Shown piece after piece: positions 1 to 7,251 of a stretch of DNA of 18,685 nt. Source of the stretch: an uncultured Prevotella sp. Its GTDB lineage: Bacteria > Bacteroidota > Bacteroidia > Bacteroidales > Bacteroidaceae. The notes under the pieces are model-generated. The model was not told where the DNA came from. It was given only the letters and a program-made list of their open reading frames with translations, and did not search any database. Both the position numbers and the translations under genes were made by a program. Each line of letters starts with the position of its first letter. The first letter of the stretch is position 1. The DNA lies in assembly GCA_947095945.1 (NCBI GenBank), contig CAMUQM010000016.1, positions 1 through 18,685 on the forward strand, in the 5' to 3' direction.

Positions 1-1448
1 TGACCGATGAAATAAAGCAGGATATAACCCAATATGAGGGAAGCAATACCGCTGGTCAAGCCCACTTTGAGCATATCATTATGCTTAACGAGTCCTGTTG
101 AATAAGCAATAGCATTCGGTGGGGTAGAGATAGGAAGACACATCGCCGTAGAAGCAGCAATGGCAATACCAAAGAGGACAGTGCTTGTACCACCGATGCC
201 ACCAAGTTTGTCACCCATGCCACGACACACTACGGCAAGGATAGGTACCAACAATGCCGCTGTAGCTGTGTTTGATATGAAGTTGGAGAGGAAGTAGCAA
301 ATCAATCCAGAGATAGCAAGGATGATGATAGGACTCCAATTTCCAAAAGGAATACTCTCTATGGCAGCATCAGCAAGTCCAGAACCGTTCATTCCCAGTC
401 CGATAGCAAAACCTCCAGCAACCATCCAGATAACACTCCAGTTAATCTCTTGCATATCTTTTGCTGTGATAACACCTGTAACAGCAAAGATTGCCATTGG
501 AATCATTGATACGGTATTGGTGTCAATTCCTGTAATGTTCTTTGGAATTACCCATAAGAGAATAGTGATAATGAAAGTTATAATTACTACCCACATACGC
601 CATCCACGATGTACTTCTCCATCGATTTTCAAATGAATTGTCTTCTGTGTGAATGGGAAGAAGTAAAGAATAATTCTCCATGACAATAGCATTAAGACGA
701 TTACAAGCGGTGCCATAAATGCCATCCAATGCACGAAATCAATGTTCATGTTCAGTCCTGCAGGGTCATTGAGATATTTAAGAGCAATGAGGTTTGGAGG
801 CGTTCCGATAGGTGTTCCCATACCACCAAGGTTGGCTGCTACAGGGATTGACATCGTTAAGGCTATACGGCCCTTACCATTAGCAGGCAGAGCTGCGAAG
901 ACAGGAGTAAGAAAAGTAAGCATCAATGCTGCCGTAGCTGTATTTGAAATGAACATAGAAAAGAGTCCTGTGATAATCAGGAAACCCAAAAGAACATTCT
1001 CACTCTTGTTTCCGAAAGGTTTGATAAGGTTACGCGCTAAGAGTGTGTCGAGACCCGACTTCGATGCTGCAATCGCTAAGATAAAGCCTGCGAGGAAGAG
1101 CATAATGATAGGGTCGGCAAAGGATGCCATGATTTCCTTTGAATCAAGTAAATCACCGATTCCGTCACTTTTGAAGATTCCAAAAGCATTTTTCGACACC
1201 GTGACACACATAATAGCCATAATACTCAGCGAGGTTGCCCATGCTGGGATGCATTCTGTTAGCCACGATAAGGTTGCAAAGATAAAGATTGCAATGATGC
1301 GTTGTTGTACTACGGTCAGCCCGTCAATGCCAAAGGTACTTGTGGGAAGATTCCAAACAATGGTTGTAACCACGAAGATGGCTAAAAATTGCCAAACTTT
1401 TTTCATTTCAAGATGGCTACTAAGTGCATTAGATTTTTCTTCTGCCAT
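1..1448 (-). CDS. SLC13/DASS family sodium:di/tricarboxylate symporter (3' end cut by window edge)
   Basis: The reading frame is open from ATG at 1446-1448 to the left edge, giving 482 codons without a stop. The product is an inner-membrane protein of many hydrophobic helices with the two inverted-repeat signatures of the DASS fold: SNTAT at about residues 168-172 and 392-396, and the paired proline loops PIGTPPN (about 213-219) and PISTPPN (about 439-445). In this family the SNT motifs bind Na+ and the carboxylate substrate, so it should import a dicarboxylate such as succinate, or citrate, with sodium. Full-length relatives are about 470-490 residues, so only a few C-terminal residues should be missing. 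It is divergent from the ABC importer operon at 1698. The exact anion cannot be read from the sequence, and sulfate is a less likely alternative. Confidence 0.9.
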   Translation of the reverse strand, partial: MAEEKSNALSSHLEMKKVWQFLAIFVVTTIVWNLPTSTFGIDGLTVVQQRIIAIFIFATLSWLTECIPAWATSLSIMAIMCVTVSKNAFGIFKSDGIGDLLDSKEIMASFADPIIMLFLAGFILAIAASKSGLDTLLARNLIKPFGNKSENVLLGFLIITGLFSMFISNTATAALMLTFLTPVFAALPANGKGRIALTMSIPVAANLGGMGTPIGTPPNLIALKYLNDPAGLNMNIDFVHWMAFMAPLVIVLMLLSWRIILYFFPFTQKTIHLKIDGEVHRGWRMWVVIITFIITILLWVIPKNITGIDTNTVSMIPMAIFAVTGVITAKDMQEINWSVIWMVAGGFAIGLGMNGSGLADAAIESIPFGNWSPIIILAISGLICYFLSNFISNTATAALLVPILAVVCRGMGDKLGGIGGTSTVLFGIAIAASTAMCLPISTPPNAIAYSTGLVKHNDMLKVGLTSGIASLILGYILLYFIG

Positions 1449-1485
1449 GGTTTTAGTTGTTTAGTTTAATACGTTTAGGTTGTTA

Positions 1486-1609
1486 AAGATGGGTTCTATT
1501 AATTAGCTTTGTCGTATTTCGAGACTTATCTTTGAGGTGAAGAGAGTCGGAAAGATGATAAAACGTAACCCATGATTTGATTTCGGTGGTAATTAATAGA
1601 ACCCACCTT
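1486..1609. repeat. Long inverted repeat flanking 84 bp, MITE-like candidate
   Basis: The arm 1486-1505 (core GGGTTCTATTAATTA at 1491-1505) is matched by its reverse complement at 1590-1609 (core TAATTAATAGAACCC at 1590-1604). The 15-bp cores are perfect and the 20-bp arms agree at 19 positions. They enclose 84 bp with no evident coding capacity. The element lies in the spacer between the divergent symporter and ABC-importer genes. A GTTA tetranucleotide occurs just outside on both sides (1482-1485 and 1611-1614), which could be a target duplication if the element spans 1486-1610. No transposase is present. Alternatives are a long regulatory palindrome or cruciform for the divergent promoters. 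Confidence 0.55.
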
Positions 1610-1671
1610 AGTTATAGCGGACTAAATTATAAAAATAATTCTTATCGGGCAAAGGATTTCTGCTTTTTTTG

Positions 1672-1679
1672 TATTTTTG
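1672..1679 (+). promoter_or_regulatory. Candidate Bacteroidota -7 box for the ABC importer operon
   Basis: TATTTTTG fits the Bacteroidota -7 consensus TAnnTTTG and lies 18 bp before the ATG at 1698. No TTG is seen at the expected distance for a -33 box, so this is a half-supported call. A start here would leave a very short leader. Confidence 0.35.
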
Positions 1680-1697
1680 CATAACAAAATCTTAATT

Positions 1698-2819
1698 ATG
1701 CGACATTTATTGGTATTTACTCTTTCTCTTTTATTGTTGTTTTCCTGTGGTAAGCAGCAGAAACAGGTGGCTAACGAAAGCGATAAAGGAACAAAAATAG
1801 AACTGCAGTATGCTCGTAATATTACCATCGAACGTACGAAAGAATATGTTGTTGTACGCTTGTTAAATCCCTGGAAAGAGGGGGCGGTTCTGCATACTTA
1901 CTATCTCGTTGGGCATACTTCCAACGTAAAAGTTCCTGATGATGGCACAAAAGTCGTTATCCCTCTTCGCAAAAGCGTTATCTTCACTACTGCTCATGCT
2001 AATCTTGCCGAGATGCTTCAAGCACAGAAGGCTATTGCGGGTGTTGCCGACTTGAAGTATATGATTATCCCAGATATTCAGAAACGTGCACGGATGAAAG
2101 GTGGAATTGCGGATTGTGGAAACGGAATGAAACCCGATGTTGAGCGTATCATTGACTTAGATGCAGATGCAATCTTTCTTTCGCCTTTTGAGAATAGTGG
2201 AGGCTATGGACGTTTAGAGCAGATAGGTGTACCAATAATTGAATGTGCGGATTATATGGAGCGTTCAGCTTTAGGGCGTGCCGAATGGATGAAGTTCTAT
2301 GGTTTGCTCTTTGGTAAGGAGAAAGAAGCTGACTCCTTGTTTGCTGTTGTTGAAAAGAACTATAAGAGGTTAAGTGCGCAGGCAAGTCAAAGTAAGATAA
2401 TACGAAGCATCTTACCAGATAGAAAGGTCGGAGCTGTTTGGTATTTGCCAGGTGGTGAGAGCAGTGTGGGATTGCTATATAAGGATGCACACGGAAGTTA
2501 TGCTTACTCTAAGGATAAACATAGTGGAAGTCTTACAATGCCATTTGAAACGATATTGGATAAGTTTGGAGAGAGCGATTTCTGGGTTTTGAGTTATAAT
2601 GGTGAGTTTAATCGTCGGCTGTTGTTGGCAGAATATCCTGGTTATGCAAAGTTGAAACCTTATCAAACAAAGGAAATATATGGTTGTAAAGTAGATAGCA
2701 AGCCTTACTTTGAAGAGGTAAGCTGGCGTCCTGATTGGTTGCTTTCTGACTTGATTCAACTCTTCCATCCCGACTTACATATAGCACCATTGCGTTACTA
2801 TCAGAAGTTGGAGGATTGA
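1698..2819 (+). CDS. Periplasmic-binding lipoprotein of a FecCD/BtuCD-type ABC importer
   Basis: The 373-aa protein starts at ATG 1698; an in-frame TTG at 1677 is a worse start because it precedes the signal peptide with extra residues. The N-terminus is a lipoprotein signal, with lipobox LFSC placing the lipidated cysteine at residue 17. The body fits the class III binding-protein fold used for siderophores, heme and cobalamin: an N-terminal lobe, a phrase DADAIFLSPFENSG typical of the interlobe region, and a C-terminal lobe. It should deliver a metal chelate or corrinoid to the permease encoded 18 bp downstream. After the lipid cysteine the sequence is GKQQKQ, without acidic residues, consistent with the protein facing the periplasm rather than the cell surface. 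The ligand cannot be told from sequence alone. Confidence 0.85.
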   Translation: MRHLLVFTLSLLLLFSCGKQQKQVANESDKGTKIELQYARNITIERTKEYVVVRLLNPWKEGAVLHTYYLVGHTSNVKVPDDGTKVVIPLRKSVIFTTAHANLAEMLQAQKAIAGVADLKYMIIPDIQKRARMKGGIADCGNGMKPDVERIIDLDADAIFLSPFENSGGYGRLEQIGVPIIECADYMERSALGRAEWMKFYGLLFGKEKEADSLFAVVEKNYKRLSAQASQSKIIRSILPDRKVGAVWYLPGGESSVGLLYKDAHGSYAYSKDKHSGSLTMPFETILDKFGESDFWVLSYNGEFNRRLLLAEYPGYAKLKPYQTKEIYGCKVDSKPYFEEVSWRPDWLLSDLIQLFHPDLHIAPLRYYQKLED

Positions 2820-2837
2820 TAGAAATGAAACGATAAG

Positions 2838-3854
2838 ATGATGAAACGGAATCTTCTTCTTTTTATATGCTTAGTAGTAAGTGTCTTACTCCTTTTTGGA
2901 TTGAATTTAACGACAGGTTCAGTTCAGATTCCTTTTGTTGATGTTTTGGATATTCTGTGTGGTCGTTTTACAGGAAAAGGGAGCTGGCAATATATTATTT
3001 TAGAGAACCGACTCCCTCAAGCACTTACTGCCATACTTTGTGGAGCATCTTTATCCGTTTGTGGCTTGATGCTACAAACAGCGTTTCGTAATCCTTTGGC
3101 AGGTCCAGATGTGTTTGGTATCAGTTCTGGTGCAGGCTTAGGTGTTGCTTTGGTGATGTTGTTATTAGGGGGAACTGTGTCTACAACAATGTTCACTGTG
3201 TCAGGTTTCCTCGCTATTCTCACTGCTGCTTTCCTTGGAGCAATCACGGTGACAGCACTCATATTGTTCCTTTCTACTTTGGTACGTAACAGCGTATTAT
3301 TGCTCATTGTTGGTATTATGGTAGGGTATGTTTCCTCGTCCGCAGTTTCACTTCTGAATTTCTTTGCATCAGAAGAAGGCGTAAAGGGTTACCTGATTTG
3401 GGGAATGGGAAACTTCGGAGGTGTATCAATGAATCATATTCCTCTCTTCGCATTGCTTTGTTTGATGGGGATTTTTGTGTCTTTTCTATTGGTAAAGCCG
3501 TTGAATATCTTACTTTTAGGACCACAATATGCAGAGAGCTTGGGTGTTAGTACACGTCAACTTCGGAATATATTATTAGTAGTTGTTGGACTTTTAACTG
3601 CTATTACAACTGCTTTCTGTGGTCCAATCTCATTTATTGGTTTGGCAATTCCACATATAGCTCGCCTCTTGTTCCGCACTGAGAATCATCAGATACTTCT
3701 TCCAGGAACCGTGTTGAGTGGTGCAGCTATCGCTTTATTCTGTAATTTTATTTGTTATCTTCCTGGTGAGTCAGGTGTTATCCCACTCAATGCCGTCACA
3801 CCACTTATTGGCGCACCTGTTATTATATACGTGATACTTATGCGCCGCCGATAA
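2838..3854 (+). CDS. FecCD/BtuC-family ABC transporter permease
   Basis: The 338-aa polytopic membrane protein has the hallmarks of the FecCD family. They are a QTAFRNPLAGPDVFGISSGAG stretch near residues 84-104 (matching the family's Q-NPLA-P-GxSxGA motif), the cytoplasmic coupling segment FIGLAIPHIARLL near residue 261 that docks on the ATPase, and the terminal GAPVIIYVILMRRR. About ten helices are expected. It forms the inner-membrane channel for iron-siderophore, heme or cobalamin import with the binding lipoprotein 18 bp upstream. Two ATGs in tandem (2838 and 2841) could each be the start. No ATP-binding subunit follows: the next DNA is intergenic with hairpins, then genes on the other strand, so the ATPase must be elsewhere or supplied by another system. 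Confidence 0.93.
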   Translation: MMKRNLLLFICLVVSVLLLFGLNLTTGSVQIPFVDVLDILCGRFTGKGSWQYIILENRLPQALTAILCGASLSVCGLMLQTAFRNPLAGPDVFGISSGAGLGVALVMLLLGGTVSTTMFTVSGFLAILTAAFLGAITVTALILFLSTLVRNSVLLLIVGIMVGYVSSSAVSLLNFFASEEGVKGYLIWGMGNFGGVSMNHIPLFALLCLMGIFVSFLLVKPLNILLLGPQYAESLGVSTRQLRNILLVVVGLLTAITTAFCGPISFIGLAIPHIARLLFRTENHQILLPGTVLSGAAIALFCNFICYLPGESGVIPLNAVTPLIGAPVIIYVILMRRR

Positions 3855-3886
3855 GGCATCAAGTTACAAGTATTTATAAGAGGTAG

Positions 3887-3947
3887 TTAAGTCAAAAACC
3901 TGTATGTCATCTAAAACAAGAAACAACGTTGAAGGTTTTTGGCTTAA
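3887..3947 (+). terminator. 15-bp stem hairpin after the ABC permease gene
   Basis: TTAAGTCAAAAACCT (3887-3901) pairs with AGGTTTTTGGCTTAA (3933-3947), 14 Watson-Crick pairs plus one G:U, around a 31-nt loop. It starts 33 bp after the permease stop. There is no long T tract, so it may be a processing or bidirectional element rather than a simple intrinsic terminator. Confidence 0.45.
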
Positions 3948-4007
3948 TAAATTATTTGTTTGTTTGTGTTAAGGAATAGTGTAAAATTAGATATACTATA
4001 TAAAGGG

Positions 4008-4048
4008 AACAGCCGTACCTTGGCAAGTTATGCTTTGATACGGCTGTT
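4008..4048 (-). terminator. Candidate terminator of the ten-gene minus-strand locus
   Basis: A perfect 10-bp stem, AACAGCCGTA (4008-4017) with TACGGCTGTT (4039-4048), has a 21-nt loop and lies between convergent genes. In the minus direction it is followed by a pyrimidine/AT-rich stretch. Two weaker hairpins lie closer to the LRR gene, at 4059-4085 (8 bp with one G:U) and 4110-4129 (7 bp around GGGGAA). The latter overlaps the LRR gene's stop codon. Together the 272-bp spacer 3855-4126 is mainly a set of stem-loops separating the two convergent transcripts. Confidence 0.45.
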
Positions 4049-4126
4049 GGAATATTGAAAGGCGAATCAGATTTGATTTTGCCTTGTTACTCTTTTGATA
4101 ATTTTAGTGTAAGTCTGGGGAAAGAC

Positions 4127-5035
4127 TTATTGTTCAATGCGTTTTACCACCTTACCATTCGAAAGTTTGATGATATTTAAACCTTTCATAGGACGGGTGA
4201 TGCGTTGACCAGCTGCATTATAACGTGCCACTTCAACAGTATTTGCAGTAGATGAAAGTGAATTAATACCTGTTGGTTCCTCACCCTTAAAGACTACTTC
4301 ATCAGTTTCAGAGAGGACTAACTGCTCCTCATATTCTTCTAATTTTGACTTAGGAACATATACCGTTTTTATGTTTTTACATTCTGCAAAAGGCTCATTA
4401 TCAAAGTCTGGCACTTCTGGAGATGTGAAGCGGAGCGTCTTCAAACTTTGGCACTTGCTAAATGCCTTGTCATAGAGGTGGTTGAGTGTGGAGGGGAAAT
4501 TAACCTCAGACTGTGCTGTATTGGTGAAAGCATAACTTCCAACTTCAGTCAGCTGCTCTGGAAGTGTACATTCTTTCAGAGACTTGCAGAAACCTAAGGC
4601 GTACACCTCAATCTTTGTAGCTGTTTTAGGCAACTTCACATTGGTAAGCTTTAAACAGTTATAGAACATATAAAGACCTACCACGTTATCTTCAGCATTA
4701 TTATAATACTTTGTAGATAAACCTCGTTTCACCTTATAATAGGTACTGCCCCCCGCAACGATGTTGGCATTTGATAAATCGAGTGTAGAAAGCTGACCAT
4801 CAGTCTCATGTCCATCTATATCTCTACCTGCCATCTCTCTGAGGAAAAGAACGTCAGTACCATCAATTGGACCTGAAACAGTCAGTGAAGTCAGTTTATA
4901 CTTCTCTGCTGCAGTGATGTGCTTAGAAAGCTCACCTGCTTTAGTCAACGTTACTGTCTTCTGAGCAAAAGATGCTGAACAGATTAATGTCAGTGCCATA
5001 AGAAGCACATTTTTCCTGAATGTAAATAATTGCAT
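4127..5035 (-). CDS. Secreted BspA-like leucine-rich repeat protein with C-terminal sorting-like tail
   Basis: This 302-aa protein begins with a Sec signal peptide, probably cut after residues ASFA (about 24). Residues 120-236 carry BspA/LRR_5-type repeats, seen as recurring units such as VYALGFCKSLKECTLPEQL and AFSKCQSLKTLRF. The last 32 residues (YNAAGQRITRP, then GLNIIKLSNGKVVKRI) resemble the short C-terminal domain common on secreted Prevotella and Bacteroides proteins and akin to type IX secretion sorting domains. It is the last gene of the minus-strand locus, 118 bp after the preceding lipoprotein gene, so it could be transcribed partly on its own. The role is unknown; BspA relatives bind host matrix proteins or other cells. 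Membership in the uptake locus is inferred from position only. Confidence 0.82.
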   Translation of the reverse strand: MQLFTFRKNVLLMALTLICSASFAQKTVTLTKAGELSKHITAAEKYKLTSLTVSGPIDGTDVLFLREMAGRDIDGHETDGQLSTLDLSNANIVAGGSTYYKVKRGLSTKYYNNAEDNVVGLYMFYNCLKLTNVKLPKTATKIEVYALGFCKSLKECTLPEQLTEVGSYAFTNTAQSEVNFPSTLNHLYDKAFSKCQSLKTLRFTSPEVPDFDNEPFAECKNIKTVYVPKSKLEEYEEQLVLSETDEVVFKGEEPTGINSLSSTANTVEVARYNAAGQRITRPMKGLNIIKLSNGKVVKRIEQ

Positions 5036-5082
5036 AGTTGTTTTTTAAAATGATTGATTAATAATTGACTATATTTGAAAGA

Positions 5083-5128
5083 TGATTCGTCTAACAAGCG
5101 GTTAGCCCGAACAAGTCTTGCCGAATCA
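5083..5128 (-). other. Nested inverted repeats in the spacer before the LRR gene
   Basis: TGATTCG (5083-5089) pairs with CGAATCA (5122-5128) to close a 46-nt segment. Inside it CTAAC (5091-5095) pairs with GTTAG (5101-5105) around AAGCG, and CAAG/CTTG can pair within 5112-5120. The result would be a branched RNA structure in the 118-bp gap between two genes on the minus strand. It could attenuate or process the transcript. No T tract follows, and no known RNA family was recognised. Confidence 0.35.
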
Positions 5129-5153
5129 GAACTTTTCTCTACTTGGAGATTGC

Positions 5154-6065
5154 TTATTTCTTCTCATAAGGAATAACAAATTTAAATCCCCTTCCACGCA
5201 GAACGACATCCTTCTCTCTTACTTCTTCTACATAGAGTTTGTTTTTCCCCTCCTTAATCTTCGTAGAAGCAAACTCGTTTGGATAGAGTATTGAGAGAGA
5301 AACTTCTACCTGTGTGCCAACAACAGGGTTAACGACGGCAGGTGTAATCTTCAATACTCTGCGTGATGTATAAGGACGAGCTCCATTACAGAGCCACACA
5401 CCAACACCTGGACGACGCACAGCCATCACCGTGTTCATCTGCTCATAAAGGCTGTGAGAAGTTGTACCATAGATGCCCACACGGTCGGCTGTACCATCGC
5501 AGCGAACAATCACTTTGAGGGTTTTCTCCCGTTTGTCCTGCGAAATTATTCTTATCTTTGCCTCACCTTCATAGTGAGCCTGCACTTCTAAGATATTTGT
5601 CTTCGCATTCCATTTTGCATCTATAATCTTGTCAGGGTCGTCTATTTTTAGATCGACAACATCGCCACCACCATTCAGACTAATAAATTTACTTTCATCA
5701 CGAGGATAAAGTCTGATTTCTGACTGACTGATACTGAGCTCAGGTACAACAACATTGATGTTCACAACCTTTTTATAGTCGCCAGAGATAATCGTGGCAT
5801 AGGTGTTACCCTCGAGAATACCATTGATGCGCAAAGTATCTTTACTAATAGAAACACTTGCAACCTTCGAGTCAGCTACATTGGCAATATACTTACCATT
5901 ACCACCCTGTAACAGAATCATACGAGTAGTAAGTTTGTTCAATGTTACTTCCTTAAGGTCATTGGCTCCCACCTGAATCTCTCTGTCTTCTGATGCGTCC
6001 TCTTTACAAGCCACAAAGCTGACACCGCAGCAAAGAAGCAATAGATAAAATAGTATTTTTTTCAT
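5154..6065 (-). CDS. Ig-like (BIG2-type) two-domain lipoprotein, unknown function
   Basis: The 303-aa protein has a lipoprotein signal ending VAC with the lipid cysteine at residue 20. The next residues KEDASEDRE form an acidic patch like the surface-export signal of Bacteroidota lipoproteins. Residues of about 30-108 and 109-188 look like two beta-rich bacterial Ig-like modules (runs such as SKVASVSISKDTLRINGI and an EGEAKIRIISQD strand). The remaining third (about 190-303) is a separate beta-rich region containing VRRPGVGVWLCNGARPY that I do not recognise. The gene lies 2 bp after the FN3 protein gene, so the two are translationally close and certainly co-transcribed. It is probably a surface accessory or ligand-binding subunit of the SusC/D-type importer; no catalytic motif is visible. 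Confidence 0.72.
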   Translation of the reverse strand: MKKILFYLLLLCCGVSFVACKEDASEDREIQVGANDLKEVTLNKLTTRMILLQGGNGKYIANVADSKVASVSISKDTLRINGILEGNTYATIISGDYKKVVNINVVVPELSISQSEIRLYPRDESKFISLNGGGDVVDLKIDDPDKIIDAKWNAKTNILEVQAHYEGEAKIRIISQDKREKTLKVIVRCDGTADRVGIYGTTSHSLYEQMNTVMAVRRPGVGVWLCNGARPYTSRRVLKITPAVVNPVVGTQVEVSLSILYPNEFASTKIKEGKNKLYVEEVREKDVVLRGRGFKFVIPYEKK

Positions 6066-6067
6066 TG

Positions 6068-7234
6068 TTAGTCGACATTCAGTTTATATTCAATTTCCCA
6101 CTTACGATCGGCAGACTCCTCAATTTCAATTTGCAAGATATGTTTTCCCTTGCTTGGGAAAGTGAGAACACTTCCCTCAGGGGTAGCCGTCACCCCATCA
6201 ATCTTGTAGCTGATTAGGGCATCAGGATTAGCCAAATCGTTGTAGTATAGACGCAAAGTACGTGGACAAACGCCATCTTCACGTATAGTGTAGAGATAAG
6301 GAATACGTCCCTCATAGTCTACACTCTCAGTCATTTGCAATGTATGTTCGCTGACCACCTGAGATGGCTTTGATCTTTCGTCACCCTTAATAGTTGTCAC
6401 CGTGATGCGATAGGAGTTGTTAGGCGAAAGCTTTTCAATGATATAAGAAGTCGCTGCTGTCTTGGCTATCACTTGCTCGTTACAACGTATCTCATAGCTA
6501 ACGCCCTCCTCAGAAACTGCATCCCACGAAAGTTCTATCTCACGTTGCTGGACTTTTGCCTTTACAGCCGTTGGTGCGGTAAGTGTTGGCTCTTTCTGAG
6601 CTTCCTTAGTCTGCATAAAAGAAATATCATCAAAGAGAATATAACCGCCATCATTGGCAGAAGCATCATATTCTATTTCAAAGCCTATACCTGCTTTCTC
6701 AACACCTGCAGGAGCTGTAAGCATAATCGTCTTCTGCTGCCAATCATCTGTAAAGCGAGTAACTCTCTCTGCGGAGAGGCGGTCCTTTCTTACGATTCTG
6801 TTTCCCTTGTACCAATCGACAATAGCAATTATATTTGGTTTTTTCGCCTTACCTTTATACCAATAAGAGAGTTTGTACTCACCTTCAGCTTTAATATTAA
6901 TACAGTTGATATTGGAGTCTTTGTCACGTGAGTAGAAAGAGTGTCCATTAGGATAAACTTTTATGGCAAACTGTCCACTGTGTGCATCCTTTACTCTTGA
7001 GTATCCAAGCTGGTCACTGATATACCAAAAAAGTGGTTTCTGATAAGGATCGAAAGAACCTTTATCCTCTTCCTCTTCTTCATCGCCTTCGTCCTCATCA
7101 TCATCTGCAGGAGGTGTTGGGGGCTGGGCATATTCCTCAAATCCTCCGTTGAGTAATAATTCCTTGTTCAACTGTGCCTTACCCATAAGTGGAAGTAGTA
7201 ACAAGGCTATCATGAAATAAAATCTATGTGTCAT
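6068..7234 (-). CDS. Secreted carbohydrate-binding-like and fibronectin type III protein
   Basis: The 388-aa protein has a Sec signal peptide, cut probably after MGKA (residue 20), with no lipobox. Residues 26-207 look like a galactose-binding/CBM-type jelly roll: it opens with ELLLNGGFEEY, continues with HSGQFAIKVYP and YKLSYWYKG, and closes with GGYILFDDISF. An aspartate/glutamate run (about residues 44-57) interrupts the start of this domain. Residues 218-300 are an FN3 domain (PTAVKAKVQQREIELSWDAV to YRITVTTIKGDE). Residues 300-388 are a further beta-rich domain. It has no catalytic motif. The position, 17 bp after the DUF4856 gene and 2 bp before the Ig-like lipoprotein gene, suggests a ligand-binding or adhesive component exported with the uptake complex. 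Confidence 0.75.
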   Translation of the reverse strand: MTHRFYFMIALLLLPLMGKAQLNKELLLNGGFEEYAQPPTPPADDDEDEGDEEEEEDKGSFDPYQKPLFWYISDQLGYSRVKDAHSGQFAIKVYPNGHSFYSRDKDSNINCINIKAEGEYKLSYWYKGKAKKPNIIAIVDWYKGNRIVRKDRLSAERVTRFTDDWQQKTIMLTAPAGVEKAGIGFEIEYDASANDGGYILFDDISFMQTKEAQKEPTLTAPTAVKAKVQQREIELSWDAVSEEGVSYEIRCNEQVIAKTAATSYIIEKLSPNNSYRITVTTIKGDERSKPSQVVSEHTLQMTESVDYEGRIPYLYTIREDGVCPRTLRLYYNDLANPDALISYKIDGVTATPEGSVLTFPSKGKHILQIEIEESADRKWEIEYKLNVD

Positions 7235-7251
7235 ACTTATATGTTATTTAT

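Noticed and set aside
742..1464. A 240-codon plus-strand open frame
   Set aside because: It is antisense to the SLC13 symporter, whose family motifs are clear on the minus strand; the plus-strand translation has no recognisable domain.
1677..1697. TTG start giving seven extra residues to the ABC binding lipoprotein
   Set aside because: The ATG at 1698 starts exactly at a normal lipoprotein signal peptide, and the TTG overlaps the candidate -7 promoter box.
6473..6931. A 152-codon plus-strand open frame
   Set aside because: It is antisense to the FN3/carbohydrate-binding-like protein, and its translation looks like shadow sequence.
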